Shown here piece by piece: positions 22,141-33,803 of a stretch of 64,000 bases of DNA. The notes under the pieces are model-generated. The model did not search any database, was not told the DNA's origin, and was given only the letters and a program-made list of their open reading frames with translations. Origin of the DNA: Adiantum capillus-veneris (taxonomy: Eukaryota > Streptophyta > Polypodiopsida > Polypodiales > Pteridaceae); NCBI GenBank assembly GCA_014529385.2, contig CM043971.1:88119340-88183339 (forward strand), written 5' to 3'. Both the position numbers and the translations under genes were made by a program. Within the stretch, counting starts at the first letter, position 1, and every line of letters begins with the position of its first letter.

Positions 22141-22779
22141 GAGAACAATGGTTGCTTCAATTGACGCACATATAGCCGCGGCAACGCGTGGGTCACATTT
22201 AAAGTAAGTTTCCACGATGCGCTGAAAACAATGAAAGTCTCCCTAACCGAACACAACACTAAGGTTTCTTTTAGAAAGCAAAAAGCCTTTCATCAAAGCA
22301 CACAATCAAAAGGTGGTGTGGAAATAAAAATTCAATGTTTGAAAGATCAAAATGTTTGAATTTGACTCACGTGGCATTCGAAGACAAAATGTTTCAAAAC
22401 AAACGCATGAGCTTTCTAAATGAAGTAAATGAAGGGTCTCCTTTATAAAGATGGTACATCAAAACAAAATTTGAAAGAAGTCACGAGAGTGTTAAATGAA
22501 GGAACCCATTTACAAACTATAACAAGGCTATGAAGGCAATGGTAAGTTCAAAAAGCATGCATAGTCAAGAGTTTAAAAAAAAAAAAGCAAAACTCACAAT
22601 TATGAGTGAATTATATTAATTAACCTAAATAATTACAAGGTCTTGTCATGCTCGTGTTGAGTCATGACATCATCCAAGGACCATAATTACATCGGCTATC
22701 GGGGCAGCCATCCCAACCAACTCGCCTCCGTATCCTTGATACATAAGGCCCATTATCATGTTCTTCTGAGATCTTTTAA

Positions 22780-24672
22780 TTATCGAAAGCCAAGATTTTC
22801 TCCCGTCCTAGGCATGCCCTCTGTTGACAACAAGGCACAAGTAGTCCTAGACCAATCCTCTGAGTATTGCTTGCACCCGAGCATCCATATTAGCACTTTG
22901 TTTTCTTGTATAATTTCTGCGAAGCTTGCAACCTCAAGACCTACTTCAAACACCGGTTCCTTGTCTACCATACATTATGTAATAAGAAGTACCTGACGAT
23001 TTGAGTGCTGATGAGGATGGCATGACCACCTGAATTCTTCCCTCCAAGGAATAGATCAATCTTGTAAAAACCAATTTTCCATGTTCTTTGGATCCACTTG
23101 CATATTTTCCCTGCGAGGCCTTTGATAGTTGGGCAATCCATGAAGAGGTGGGCCAGATCTTCACTAGCCAACCTGCACCCCAAGCACCGATCTGACCCAA
23201 TCCCTCTTTCCTAATCTTCACCCCTGTCTTCACGTGCTGCGGAACCTTTGGCTTCCAGATGTTCTCCATTACTAGCCAACCTGCACCCCAAGCACCGATC
23301 TGACCCAATCCCTCTTTCCTAATCTTCACCCCTGTCTTCACGTGCTGCGGAACCTTTGGCTTCCAGATGTTCTCCATTACTTGCTCCCACCTTTCCTCCG
23401 GCCATTGTTTCTCCATATCTTGTTAAGGGGGCCAGACCAATTCTTCTTATGCATCATTGTGTGGTAAATGTTTTTAGGATGAGGTTTCCATAAGAGACTG
23501 CTTCCAGGCCATTTCCAAGCATTCCAGTCAAACTCCAAATCACAGATAGGCATCACTATATTGTCAAGCTCTTTCCTCACTTTGTGGACCAACAAGACCT
23601 CTAAGCTATTCAATTGCTATTGGGTAACTAGAAGGTCAATGGTTTTCCAACTCTTGTTGTCGCTGTCCCAGAAGTGCCTCAATCGATTTAGACCCAGCTT
23701 CTTGGCTGTCTCTATCCAATAGGTAATTTGTGGCGTATCTACAACTTTGGAAAGCCACAATGCAAAATGGAGTTCAAGAAGTATCTGGTTTTTTCCCCCC
23801 ACCTTAAGACTCTTGGTGCTCTATTGCATTTTCTTACCAATTCTCCTGAGCTGCCTCCCAGTCTTAGGGTAGTCCACATCGGGGCTAACAGCTTGTCATG
23901 AACCTCCACCCCTCTCCACTTTCCACCTTTTGAGCCAATTTTAGCTGCTTCTATCATATCTTTGATCATGACAACCCAAACTTGATCCTGTTTAGCCAAG
24001 GAGACAACAAACTTGGTGTAACAAGCTTCTGCATGGGCCACAAGGTTTAGAATTCCGAGGCCTCCTTGATTCCCCTACCGAGCAACTAATTCCCAACGGG
24101 CCCATTGCCAGGGCCTGGAGGATTTTGTGTTGTCTTTCCATAAAAACCTTTTCACTGGTTTTAAGAACTCTTTCTAGTGACACTTAGCCATCTTGAGAAG
24201 CGGGCTAGTGATGGCATTATAAGGAATCATAAAGGCATTTATCACTTTTATCCGACTTGGGAATGGGAGAAGAGGATACTCCCACCTACTCATTTTTGTT
24301 TTGATTTTTTCAAACACCCACTCAAATCTTTGCTTGTCAGTTACGTCCACCCCCAAGGGGGCTCCCAGATGTCTAAAGATATTCCCTTTTGTACAATCTC
24401 CCCCGACCAATCAGAAGGGTCAAATGAGTCATTTTCTGATAGGGAGATCAGCCTTGACTTCTCTATATTACACTGGAGACTCGAAGCTACCGAGAATATT
24501 TGTACAATCTCTAGAGCTTTCCTGATGACCTGGGGGCACGCCTTCAAGAAGAGGAGCGAATCGTCTGCAAAAAGTTTTGCTAGGAGTTGGTTATTCCCTG
24601 GCAAAGCGAGCCTTTGCAACTCCCCTCGTTCCGCACTAGCTTCAAGCGTCGTGATTAAAGGGGTTTCTTAAA
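22780..24672 (-). pseudogene. L1-type LINE remnant: RT C-terminus and zf-RVT region
   Basis: Minus-strand fragments in several frames add up to the 3' half of a plant L1 ORF2. In element order: LEASAERGELQRLALPGNNQLLAKLFADDSLLFLKA with the RT active-site F-A-D-D (24500-24670), then IFRHLGAPLGV...SRWEYPLLPFPSRIKVINAFMIP (24180-24410), NLVAHAEACYTKFVVSLAKQ (23740-24060), WKPKVPQHVK, and SEDLAHLFMDCPTIKGLAGKICKWI (about 23080-23170), the Cys/His end domain. Frames change at least four times, so it is dead. The 5' end stops near 24672, as expected of LINE 5' truncation. I cannot place the 3' end exactly. Confidence 0.75.
23163..23378. repeat. Perfect 108-bp tandem duplication inside the LINE
   Basis: 23163-23270 and 23271-23378 are identical at every base. 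The unit is 36 codons long. Two identical copies in a badly decayed LINE imply a recent duplication or an assembly artefact. Confidence 0.95.
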
Positions 24673-26514
24673 AAGGGATCCGATGACCCAAAAAAGGCAC
24701 TAGTGGACCTACACTGCTTGAGGTGCAAACAACACTGAAACAGAGCATCCTTTTGGGTACATCAACTTTTGCTTCTTTGATGTTGTCGTTAAGGGTCAGC
24801 AGAGGGCGGCACAATCGACTTTTCTTTGCGTGCAATGTTGTCTGCAAAAGCTGCCATGGCTAGGACGTTTGAGTTCACACTTTTTTGAGCAAAGGGCTTT
24901 TGGGCGCCCTATTTTTGGGCACCCATCCCAACTAAGAGCCGAGGCCCATTGTAGATTCACCATGCATGCGAGCAGAGGTGTAAGAAGCAGCCCGTGGAAC
25001 TTTTGATGTCGGGTTTGCAAACCAAGGAAGGTCGAATACACATGCCATGTAGCTAGCATGCAGAGGCATATATGAAGCTGTCAAACCTCGATAGACATAA
25101 TACCTGTTGCTTGCATTTGCACAACACCCGGCGATAGCTTCAAGAGATTTTTGAGCAATGCAATTGAAGTTGTTTGACGAGGTTCTACAATTGAACCAAA
25201 ATTCAAGGTAGGGACATTCAAACAAGATCCATGGAAAGTCTTACACGGCTCAAGCACATAGGTATAGTGATCAAGGCGAGCAAGCCCATGCACCTCAACA
25301 AGGCTTTGATGCTCTCAAAGCTCAAATTTCTTAAGCTTTCGTCAAAAGTTGAATTACCGAGCCTTCCAACTGTCGGTAAGAAGTTTAAATTCGGCATTTT
25401 AATTTTGGCAAAGCTAAGAAAGCATAGCAAGGTCTTTCCGAGAAGCACAACAAGCTTGCTTTAAGCAAGGCTATCATGGCTTGGACCTTGAGATTTTTAC
25501 CATACATGGCGTTTGAATGTCTAAAGAAGACTCAAATGGCTCCAAAAGCAAAGAAGGTTAGAAATGTTTTCATTATCAAATGCAAGGCTATCGATTTCAT
25601 TGACTAACATCTTAGTGTACTTCATACCACTTTAAGCATATCAGAATTCATTGCTATGTGAAAGATTCACAATAAAAGCAAAGCTTATCACCTTCGAGGT
25701 GGTACTTGAGCTGGTACTTGCTACAACATTTCAAAGACCGAAAAATCCATGGATCCAAAATTCGTCCTCAAGCGAGCATTTGCTTTTTTAACTTGGAAAC
25801 ATTCCTAATTTGCAAAGCAAGGTGCTTTGAACACCATAACTGGAAGCAAGGCTCCATGCCATTGCCCTGCTCGTTGATTTATGATCTACGACACAATACC
25901 AAGGAGGGCACATAAATTGGCATTCTTGAGATACAAGTTTGCATTTTATACAAAAAGGGACAAGGTCAATGCCAGTTCTTGATAGTGCAAGGCACTTAAG
26001 CGTATTATCTAAACATGCTTATCAATTTATTCTGAGTAGAATGCAAGGCGTGCCTACACAATGGATTTGATTCCACACAAACAGTTTTTACGCTTCCGCT
26101 ACAACATCAGATACTCTATCAAGGATAATGTTTCCACCTAATGGTCGAGTATGGATTCAAATTTTAAGGTGGTATCAACATGTATTGGAATCATAGCTTT
26201 ACCTCAGAATAGGTAATATCTTATTTGTTTTTAGTGATTTTTATTGATGACTCTTGAAGATTTTGTGGGAGTTGACCACAATTTTAACCTTCTACTCAAC
26301 AAAAATTGAGGTTGGTATATTTGCTTGTCCTCATTGCATATGACTACATCGGTGGGAACTACATATATCATTGGTTCTATGCACAAGGTGCATGCATTAC
26401 AGAAGCAACTTTTTTCTGTAGCTGACAGGCATGGCCTAGCTATCAAGCAGCTTGTTCATGTGATCACATGACTCTTCTAAGAGAGGCTCAAGGCCGGCAA
26501 TCTCTTGTTCCTAT
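24673..26514. other. Intergenic DNA without recognisable features
   Basis: No coding homology, RNA gene or terminal repeat is visible. GCAAGGC and close variants recur several times between 25270 and 26050, without a regular period. Confidence 0.6.
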
Positions 26515-26741
26515 TGTTACCGTATATATGTGGTACTGATGTGTGTGAACTCAATTAGGACTACCGGAACATTGTTTCCCTCACTAGGAGGTTTTTTCCC
26601 CATGCATTGTATATACGCCCATTATTCTAGGACTAGCTTATCTTTTCATTGTGCACTAAGCAATATACTCTTTATGGTATGCCTTGAGATTCTTCATCTT
26701 CTCCAAGATGTGCGTGTTTCCTTGCAACACTATTTCCAACA
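26515..26741 (+). repeat. COP-1 5' LTR (227 bp)
   Basis: TGTTACCGTATA to TTTCCAACA; alignable end to end with both COP-2 LTRs, which are also 227 bp, but clearly diverged. Confidence 0.88.
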
Positions 26742-26743
26742 AT

Positions 26744-26755
26744 TGGTATTAGAGC
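26744..26755 (+). promoter_or_regulatory. COP-1 primer binding site (tRNA-iMet type)
   Basis: TGGTATTAGAGC differs by one base from the standard plant TGGTATCAGAGC and starts three bases after the LTR. Confidence 0.85.
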
Positions 26756-27026
26756 AGGTTGCATCTTCTCCAGCATAGTTGCTAGTGTCGCCATCACCCG
26801 CGTGCTCACTTTCTGCGATTTGGGAGAGATTTGGTGAGCGTCAGTAGGCTGAAAAATATTTCGAGAGACCTCAAAGAGCTTGGTCTGCTTGAAATTTTCA
26901 TTAAGGCTCATTTCGGCCTCCGTTTCCACTATAGGGAGTACTGCGTAGGCAATTTTGTCCTTTTGGGTAGAATTTTTGTCAGTGCAATTTTTTGCAAAGT
27001 AGGTATCTTATAGTCTTCTTTGGGTT

Positions 27027-27752
27027 GTGCTATATAGCACAACACGCTGGTCCTACTTTGTTTTTCCTCTTTTTGGGCAGTTTTCACATCAAGTGCAGTC
27101 ACTCGTCGTGGCTGACAACAATACATATGTTTTCAAGATGTTTGTTGTTGAGGATAAACTGGATGCACATAACTCCCCAATGTCGACTTACATGATGCAA
27201 CATGTTCTTGTGTCAAAGGGCGTTTGGAATTTTTTGAAGGGCATTGATGTATGTCCGCCTTCTATGGATACATGCATTATTGATGATGTTGCAAATTTTG
27301 GTGGCAATGTTGCTACTAGAGTTGTCCTACCTATGGTTGAGCAGTCTCATTGGGATGTTAGAGATGCATAGACTCATGCATTAATTACATTATTTGTGAA
27401 GCACACTATTACTCCTCACATTCACTTAGCCACATCAACAAAGCAGGCTTGGGATATTCTGGATGTTCTTTATGCAAGTCGCAATGAGGCTGAAATTACA
27501 TTGATGTGTAAAGAGCAAGAGTCAAAGATTATGCATGAGGAAGATGACATGGACACTTTCCTTAATGGTATCAAGGATATTGATGAACAACTCATTTCTA
27601 TAGGCAAAGTCATTTTTGACAATTCACTTGTGCAAACTATTCTTGATGCATTGCCAGATTCTTACCAGACTTTTGATAGTACTTGGAGACTTATGATTCA
27701 AGGAAATCTTGATGTTGTCAAGTTTGATGAATTATGCACATTGCTATTGTAA
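27027..27752 (+). pseudogene. gag: COP-1 Gag (UBN2-type) remnant
   Basis: A single frame with one TAG at 27369-27371. It shows the copia Gag pattern: ADNNTYVFKMFVVEDKL, then TSTKQAWDILDVLYASRNEAEITLMCKEQE, MDTFLNGIKDIDEQLISIGK and ILDALPDSYQTFDSTW. No good ATG lies at the expected start. Confidence 0.8.
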
Positions 27753-27839
27753 GATTCACTTTCAAGAAAGAACAGGACCCAACAACGTGTAGTTGAATAA
27801 TCTTTTGTTGCTACTCAAAGGAAAGGTGGCAACATCAAT

Positions 27840-28480
27840 GTAGCCTCTTCTCATGGTTCTTTGCAAATCACCTGTCCCTAATGCTTTTGCTGGAAGCACC
27901 TCGTCAGAATTATGATGAAAAAGGCAAGAAGAATATGCATTGCCATTATTGCAAAGCTAAGGTCTCTTGATTAAACAATGTCCTAAATTGAAGGCAAAAG
28001 AGGCCAAGAAGAAAGAGGCTAGTTCCACTACAAGTGCAACTATTGTAGAATCTTCTGTGAAGGAGATTGTGATGCTGATGTAGATGTAGAGTGGGCATTT
28101 AATGTAGAGAGAACTTTTGATCCTTGTGTCCATGATGCATGTACGTTAGTTGCTGAAGATTCACATGTGTGGTACTTTGATGGTGGTGATACAAAGCACA
28201 TTACTTCACATCGTTAGTTGTTTACCTCTCTCAAGTCTTTCTCTTACATGAATACAATCACTTGTGTCAATAATACCTCTTATCCGGTCAAGGGAGTTGG
28301 AAAGATTGTGTTATTGTTGCAAATGGAAGTTCTTTCATATTTGTTGATGCACTTTATGTACCTGGGATAAAAAAGAACCTTTTGTCTATATTTGCAATTG
28401 CTAGACTTGGTCTTGTTGTCAAATTTGTGGATGACAGATGTACAATTCATGATCTTGGTTTGGTGATGAAATTGTTGCAT
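27840..28480 (+). pseudogene. COP-1 zinc knuckle and protease debris
   Basis: Frameshifted remains of a knuckle (CHYCKAK near 27939, then KQCPKLKAKEAKKKEAS in another frame) and of the protease. WYFDGGDTKHIT near 28170 stands where copia proteases have WILDSGATHHMT, so the active-site D-S-G has become D-G-G. Several stops follow. Confidence 0.6.
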
Positions 28481-28488
28481 CTGGCATT

Positions 28489-29583
28489 TTGTGTCGTGGG
28501 CTGTATAAGCCCACTTTGTATGACAAGTGTGGGCAGAATTTTATAAATGTAGTTGTGGATTTAAAGGCTGTTTCAGATGCAAAACTTTGGCATGCACGTT
28601 TTGGGCATTCGAATTTTGCCAGTTTGCTTCATTTGCAAAAAATTGATATGGTTGCTTCTTTGCCGCCTCTTGAAGCACCTTCAAAGCATGTTTGTGAAGG
28701 ATGTGTTTCGGGTAAGATGCAGTAAGGATGGTTCAGTAAGGGTTACATGCATATTGCAACTTGTCATATTTATATTTGTGGGCCTATGCAAATTGTATCC
28801 TTAGGCAATTACGTATACTTCATGAATTTTTTTGATGATTACTGCAGGCATGCATGGTTGTATTTGCTTGAAACTAAGTTCGAAGTGTTCTTGTGCTTCA
28901 AGCAATTTATAGCTATGGATGAATATGTCTCTAAATGTACTATGGGCACCCTCCGTTCAAATAAAGGGAGGAAGTATATGTCTCATGAGTTTAATGCATT
29001 TCTGGCTACTCGTGGGATAAAACACCGATGTATAGTGGTGCATACACCTCAACAAAATGGTATTGGTGAAAGAAAAAACAAGTCACTTAGGGAGATAACA
29101 CAATGTATGGTCAAGATTCAAGCTTTGCCACATCCGTTTTGGCTTGAGGCTATCATGTGTGCTACTTATGTACTTAACATGTGTCCTACAAAATCTTTGC
29201 AATCTATAACTTGTTATGAAGCATGGCATGATAAGAAGCCATCTATTGATCACATGCGCGCTTTTGGTTGTTTAGCTAATGCTTCGGTGCCACAAACGCA
29301 TCGCAAAAAATTGAACGATAAGGCTGTTAAATGCATTTTTGTTGGTTATTGTACCAAAAGCAACGGCTACAGGTTATACCATCCACAAACAAAATATATC
29401 TTGGTTTCACAAGATGTTGTGTTTGTGGAAGATTTTGTTCAGCCTTTATTATTGTGTACAAGAGACAACAATGTAGGCTCACACGACATTTATGACACCT
29501 TGCTGTCTTTTTATAATGCTGAAAACTTGAATGTAAATTCCAATGAGGTAAATAAGCCTATGGAGGTTTGTAAAAATATATGA
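28489..29583 (+). pseudogene. COP-1 integrase remnant, both catalytic Asp lost
   Basis: The GAG-pre-integrase zinc site is present (LWHARFGHSN...CEGCVSGKM), followed by a TAA at 28723-28725. The core follows in the same frame. The first catalytic Asp is Tyr (IYICGPM for the usual SDICGPM) and the second is Asn (RSNKGRKY for RSDNGGEY). The Glu in GIGERKN remains. The C-terminal copia block HMRAFGCLA...KLNDKAVKCIFVGYC is recognisable. Confidence 0.82.
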
Positions 29584-30174
29584 CGGATCAACCTATTACT
29601 AATGCAGATGCACATGATGTACTTGATGTGGAAAGGGTTGAGAATGAAGAGGCTAGAGGTATGCCAAAATGGCTGGTGTGTACTTTGTGTGATAGTAAAT
29701 TGGATGCACCTATGTCTAGTCGTACTTGTTTAGGTTCTCGCCATGCATCTTATGCATCAGATTGTTATGCTTTGGCTCTTTCTAGTTTATGTGAAGTGGA
29801 GGAACCTCTTTCTTTTGATGAAGCACAAAATTCAAAAGATTGGATGGCTGCCATGCAATTAGAATATAATGCACTTTAGAAAATGACACATGGACTTTAT
29901 GTGATTTGCCTCCTGGAAAAGATCCATTGGTACAAAGTGAGTTTACAAGTTGAAACGTAAGCCGGATGGTGAGATTTATCGCTGCAAGGCTCGTCTTGTT
30001 GCAAAAGGTTATGCACAACAAAAAGGCATAGATTATGAAGAGACTTTTGCTCCCACTTGTCGTATGACTACTGTACATTTTCTATGTGCATTGGCAGATC
30101 ATTTTGGATGGCATGCACATCAATTAGACATTGTTATTGCTTTCTTGAATGGTGATATATTTGAGGAAGTTTAT
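29580..30174 (+). pseudogene. COP-1 reverse transcriptase N-terminus, cut by CHR-2
   Basis: Matches COP-2 40970-41560: RGMPKWLV..L.DSKLDAP, EPLSFDEAQNSKDWMAAMQLEYNAL, then a TAG at 29877-29879, a frameshift, and KPDGEIYRCKARLVAKGYAQQKGIDYEETFAP. The last element codons are FLNGDIFEEVY; at 30175 the chromovirus LTR begins. Confidence 0.83.
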
Positions 30175-30834
30175 TGTAATGGAAATGGCCAATGAACTTT
30201 GAGAAGATCGGAATTAAGAGAATTAGAGTGAGCATTTCTGTGAGATTACTTTGAGAACATAGAGGGTGAACTTTATTGATCGTAGCAACATAAGCATAGT
30301 ACTTAATTAACTTGGCATGAACAATACTTTTGCAAGAGAGTGTATTAGAGAACATGACAATAGTTGAGGATCGGATTTACTTGGAGCCGATCCCCCCTCT
30401 AAAAGGCATTTGTATTATAGATTCTCCCATCAAGAGAGACTTGGTACAATACAATCTTTGTGTTCCTTGTGACCTACGTGATGCAATGAAGATGGAAAGC
30501 TTCATGCATCATGAGCATAACATAAACTTTGCAAAAAGCATTAACTATCCCAAGCCTTAGTTCCAAGGCCTCAAACAACTTTGAAGGTGGGGAGAGCTAG
30601 CAGGGAAGAGGAAGAAGAATCATTTACAGGAGAAAGTTCCTACTTATCATCACTCTTCTTGCTTAACATAGCATAATAGCATAGTAATAAAGATGAAGAA
30701 TATGGCAAAATTAAGCATTGAAGCATGGCTCTTGGTTGGATTTTCATTCCATAGCCAAGAGTGTTGGTGTAGGCTCTCCACTTCTCAACAAGCTTGGAGA
30801 AGGAGATAGAGCTCTTGCACTTTGAACTTCACAC

Positions 30835-30877
<43 letters not shown>

Positions 30878-30909
30878 ATACCCCCTCTCATGCTTGGTCC
30901 ACCTCTCTC

Positions 30910-30951
<42 letters not shown>

Positions 30952-31643
30952 GTTATTTAATTATATCATTTGGACATGTGTCCTCTTCTTCCTCTTTGAG
31001 AGAGAGAGAGAAAGAACTTAATTATTTACTTTTATTCATCTAAATTCTCATTGGACCCCTTCAAAGCCTATCCAATAGGATTCAAGCACATCATAAGGGC
31101 CAAATGGAAAGGATCTTGACATGTGTCTTTTATGCTTCTTAAGATATCATGTTTGAATTGAACACTTCAAGCACCTTAGTCATTTAAGCATGAAAATAGT
31201 TTATGCCTCTTGAGAGATCATGTTTGAATTGAACACTTTAAGAACCTTAGTCATTTAAGCATGAGAAGCACCTCAAGCTTGGGGAAGGTTCCCACAAACA
31301 CCTTAAGCACCTTAGTTAGCAAGCACGACAAGCACCTCATGCTTGGGTAGGATTCTCACCTCAAGGTCAGTCCTAGATTGCCTAAGGTCAAAGGGATTTT
31401 TAACAGTAATTTTTGGAGGTCTTTAATGAACCTAACCCTAAGGTCTTTAAGATCCATTAAGTAGCATTGCTCTTTAACATACCATCTCTCATTTGGACCC
31501 CTTTAACCTTGGCGCCGTGTTGAGATAGATTCATAAGCACATGTCTATATTCTAACCCTTGTTCGCGTTTATTCTCCCACATTAAATGATCAGTTTAATA
31601 TGAGAAGATCATTTGGTTTGGTTAGAGATTAGATTTAATGACA
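30175..31643 (-). repeat. CHR-2 3' LTR (1469 bp)
   Basis: Homologous over its length to the 1608-bp CHR-1 LTRs but much diverged; both begin TGTAATGG and end ATGACA on the plus strand. It has GA and CT tracts that CHR-1 lacks, and a 70-bp near-duplicate near 31140-31270 (CATGTTTGAATTGAACACTT twice). Confidence 0.85.
30838..30948. repeat. (GA)n and (CT)n tracts within CHR-2 LTR
   Basis: (GA)n at 30838-30870 and (CT)n at 30903-30948 form an interrupted inverted simple repeat. The corresponding CHR-1 position (about 32500-32530) has only GAGAGTGCTTGTGAGTGTG. Confidence 0.9.
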
Positions 31644-31744
31644 TTACGTCTCTCTTGAAATCATAGTCGTCCTTGACTATGAGGTAGAAGAGATAAAGTC
31701 TTAGTCATTAGTCTATGTTTCTTAGCAGGTAGAGGATCCCTTTT

Positions 31745-31835
31745 TGTTACCATATACTTGTGGTAGTGATGTGTGTAAACACACTAGGACCACCGAGGCA
31801 TTTTTTCCCTCTTTAGGAGGTTTTTTCCCCCGAGC
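31745..31835 (+). repeat. COP-2 5' LTR, first part
   Basis: TGTTACCATATACTTG to CCCCCGAGC, matching the first 91 bases of the LTR at 42800. It is cut by CHR-1, and its last five bases CGAGC are the target duplicate. Confidence 0.93.
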
Positions 31836-33443
31836 TGTAATGGAATTTGCCTATTCAATTTGAGAATAGCGGAATTTAATGAGAGTACTTTCAAGAAATG
31901 ATTTTGTGAGCATAGCGGGTAGACATAATTGAAGATAGCAACATAATCATAGCAATTAGTTAACTTGGCATAGACAATACTTTTGCAAGAGAGAGAGTTT
32001 AGAGAACATGACAACAATTGAGGACCGGATTTATGTGGAGCCGGTCCCCCCTCCAATAGGCATTTGTATTATGATTTCTCCCATAAAGAGAGACTTGTTA
32101 CAATACAGTCTTTGTGTTCCTTGTGACCTAGGTGATGCCATGAAGATGGAAGGCTTCATGCACCACAAACATAACATAAACTTGAAGAAAGATTTAACTA
32201 TCCCAAGCCTCAGTCCCAAGACCTCAAACACCTTTGAAGGTGGAGAGAGCTAGCAGGGAATGAGGGTAGGGAAGAGGAAGAAGAAACATTTCGTAGGAGA
32301 AAGAATTAGTTCCTCACTTATCATACTCTTGTTGCTAGCATACATAATAGCATAGTAATGAAGAAGAAGGATATGGCAAGCTTAAGCATTGAAGCATGGC
32401 TCTTGGTTGGATTTGCACTCCATAGCCAAGAGTGTTGGTGTAGGCTCTCAACCTCTACTTGCTTGGAGAGGGAGCTCTTGCACTTTGCATATCACACAAT
32501 GAGAGTGCTTGTGAGTGTGTGTGGGTGAGTATACCCCCTAGGCACCCCCCTAGCTTGCTTGGGTCGACCCCCCCTTGTAGCTCATGCCTGAAGCTCATTG
32601 GACCCCTCTAGGCCTAGCCAATCACAAGCAAGAGCCATTACAAGCAACATGGGTAGCCTTGGGACAAGTGTCCCCCTTTCCCCTTTGAGAGAGAGGACTT
32701 GATAAATGCTAAAACAATTAGATAATTCATGTAATTTATCATTGGACCCCTTTGAAGCCTAGCCAATAGGCTTCAAGCAACACATGAAGGTAACATGGGT
32801 AGGGGCCTGACATGTGTCCTTGCTGCCTCTTCAAGTTGGGCTTCCCTTGTGTGTGTGAGTGGGTGTTCTCTCTCTAGCCCCTAGGAAAAAGGGCTCACCC
32901 CCCCTCTTGTAGGAATGCTTTTGACTTTTAGGTGATCAAGCACCTTACTCACCAAGCATGACAAAGCACTTGAACTAGGGGGTGTTCCCACAAGCATCTC
33001 AGGCAAGCTTCTCAAGGCACCTCAAGTACTTTAATCATGCAGCAAGTCAAGCACCTCAAGCATGGAGCCAGTCAAGCACCTCAAGCATCTTAATCAAGCA
33101 CCTCAAGCATGAAAAACACCTCAAGCATGACAAGCACCTCGAGCTTGGTCCGGGTTCCCACCTCAAGCTCAGCCCTAGCTTACTTAAGGTCAAAGGACTT
33201 TTACACACATTTATTGGAGGTCTTCAATGAAGCTAACCTTAAGGTCTTATGCTCCATTGGTTAGCCTTGCTCTTTGATAGACCATCTCCCTTTTGGGCCC
33301 CTTTACCATTGGCCCTGTGTTGAGATAGATCTATAAGCACATACCTATATCTTAACACTTGTTCCCGTTTATTCTCCCACATTAAGTGATCAATTTAATA
33401 TAAGAAAATCTTTTGGGTAAGTTAGATATTAGATTTTATGACA
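31836..33443 (-). repeat. CHR-1 3' LTR (1608 bp)
   Basis: Plus-strand limits TGTAATGG and TTATGACA; same length as 39000-40607. Adjacent pol-side DNA gives a weak purine tract (AAGAGAGAGGTAA on the minus strand). Confidence 0.95.
33000..33145. repeat. CHR LTR minisatellite (CAAGCACCTCAAGCATG)
   Basis: Variants of a 17-24 bp unit, CAAGCACCTCAAGCATG, occur about seven times in tandem. The same array is at 40164-40309 in the other LTR, and looser copies are at about 31215-31345 in CHR-2. Confidence 0.85.
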
Positions 33444-33803
33444 TTACCTCTCTCTTGAAATCATAGTCGTCCTCGAGTATGAGGTAGAAAAGATAAAGTC
33501 TTAGTCATTAGTCAATCGTACTTAGCGGGTAAAGGATCCCTTTTTACCCTATGACATCTTTCCAAGATGGATGACTAATCCATTTGGTGCTTGGGAGACA
33601 TAGCTGCCGCAAGCATGTCTGCTCTTTAGTCCATTTTATTCTCCCAAAGTAGAGTGACAAATTCTACTTGGCGTTTGAGAGACGTCGTCATCACAAACAT
33701 GATTCTAAGCATGCATACTAGTTAAATTTTGTGCACAATTAAAAAGAGGACTAGTCATATAAGACAAAAACATGAGTTATTTAAAAGAAATTTGTACATT
33801 TGC
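33444..33803 (-). other. CHR-1 3' untranslated region
   Basis: No ORF. It is homologous to CHR-2 DNA on both sides of COP-2 (31644-31744 and 43032-43290), which shows where COP-2 entered. Confidence 0.75.

Larger units (their letters stand above)
18924..22659. other. Gene-free intergenic DNA with microsatellites
   Basis: No ORF here has recognisable homology; the longer ones are translations of (GA)n or (CT)n. It contains the microsatellites listed separately, a C-rich then A-rich homopolymer block (19030-19067), a poly-A run near 22572 and a possible LTR scar from 21832. A pair of direct repeats, AAGAGACCTCAACATCCATGC, occurs around 21051-21098. Confidence 0.65.
26515..30174 (+). mobile_element. 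COP-1: degenerate Ty1/copia element, 3' part beyond CHR-2
   Basis: A 227-bp 5' LTR, a tRNA-iMet-type primer site and copia-order remnants (gag, knuckle/protease, integrase, RT start) are present. RT stops abruptly at 30174, where a chromovirus LTR begins; COP-2 continues the same RT reading at that codon. The missing RT/RNase H and 3' LTR should lie beyond OTA-2, outside the window. It is the outermost host of the nested stack. Confidence 0.85.

Noticed and set aside
22780-22971. Separate gene near the LINE 3' end
   Set aside because: Too short and lying in LINE-like sequence; probably remnant of ORF2 C-terminal DNA.
30794-31021. ORFs made of repeated Arg-Glu or Leu-Ser residues (also at 18825-19190, 20373-20762, 45320-45663)
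   Set aside because: They are translations of (GA)n/(CT)n microsatellites and have no codon bias or homology.
33000-33145. CRISPR-like array of CAAGCACCTCAAGCATG units
   Set aside because: Units are unevenly spaced with no unique spacers, lie inside a eukaryotic LTR and recur in the partner LTR.
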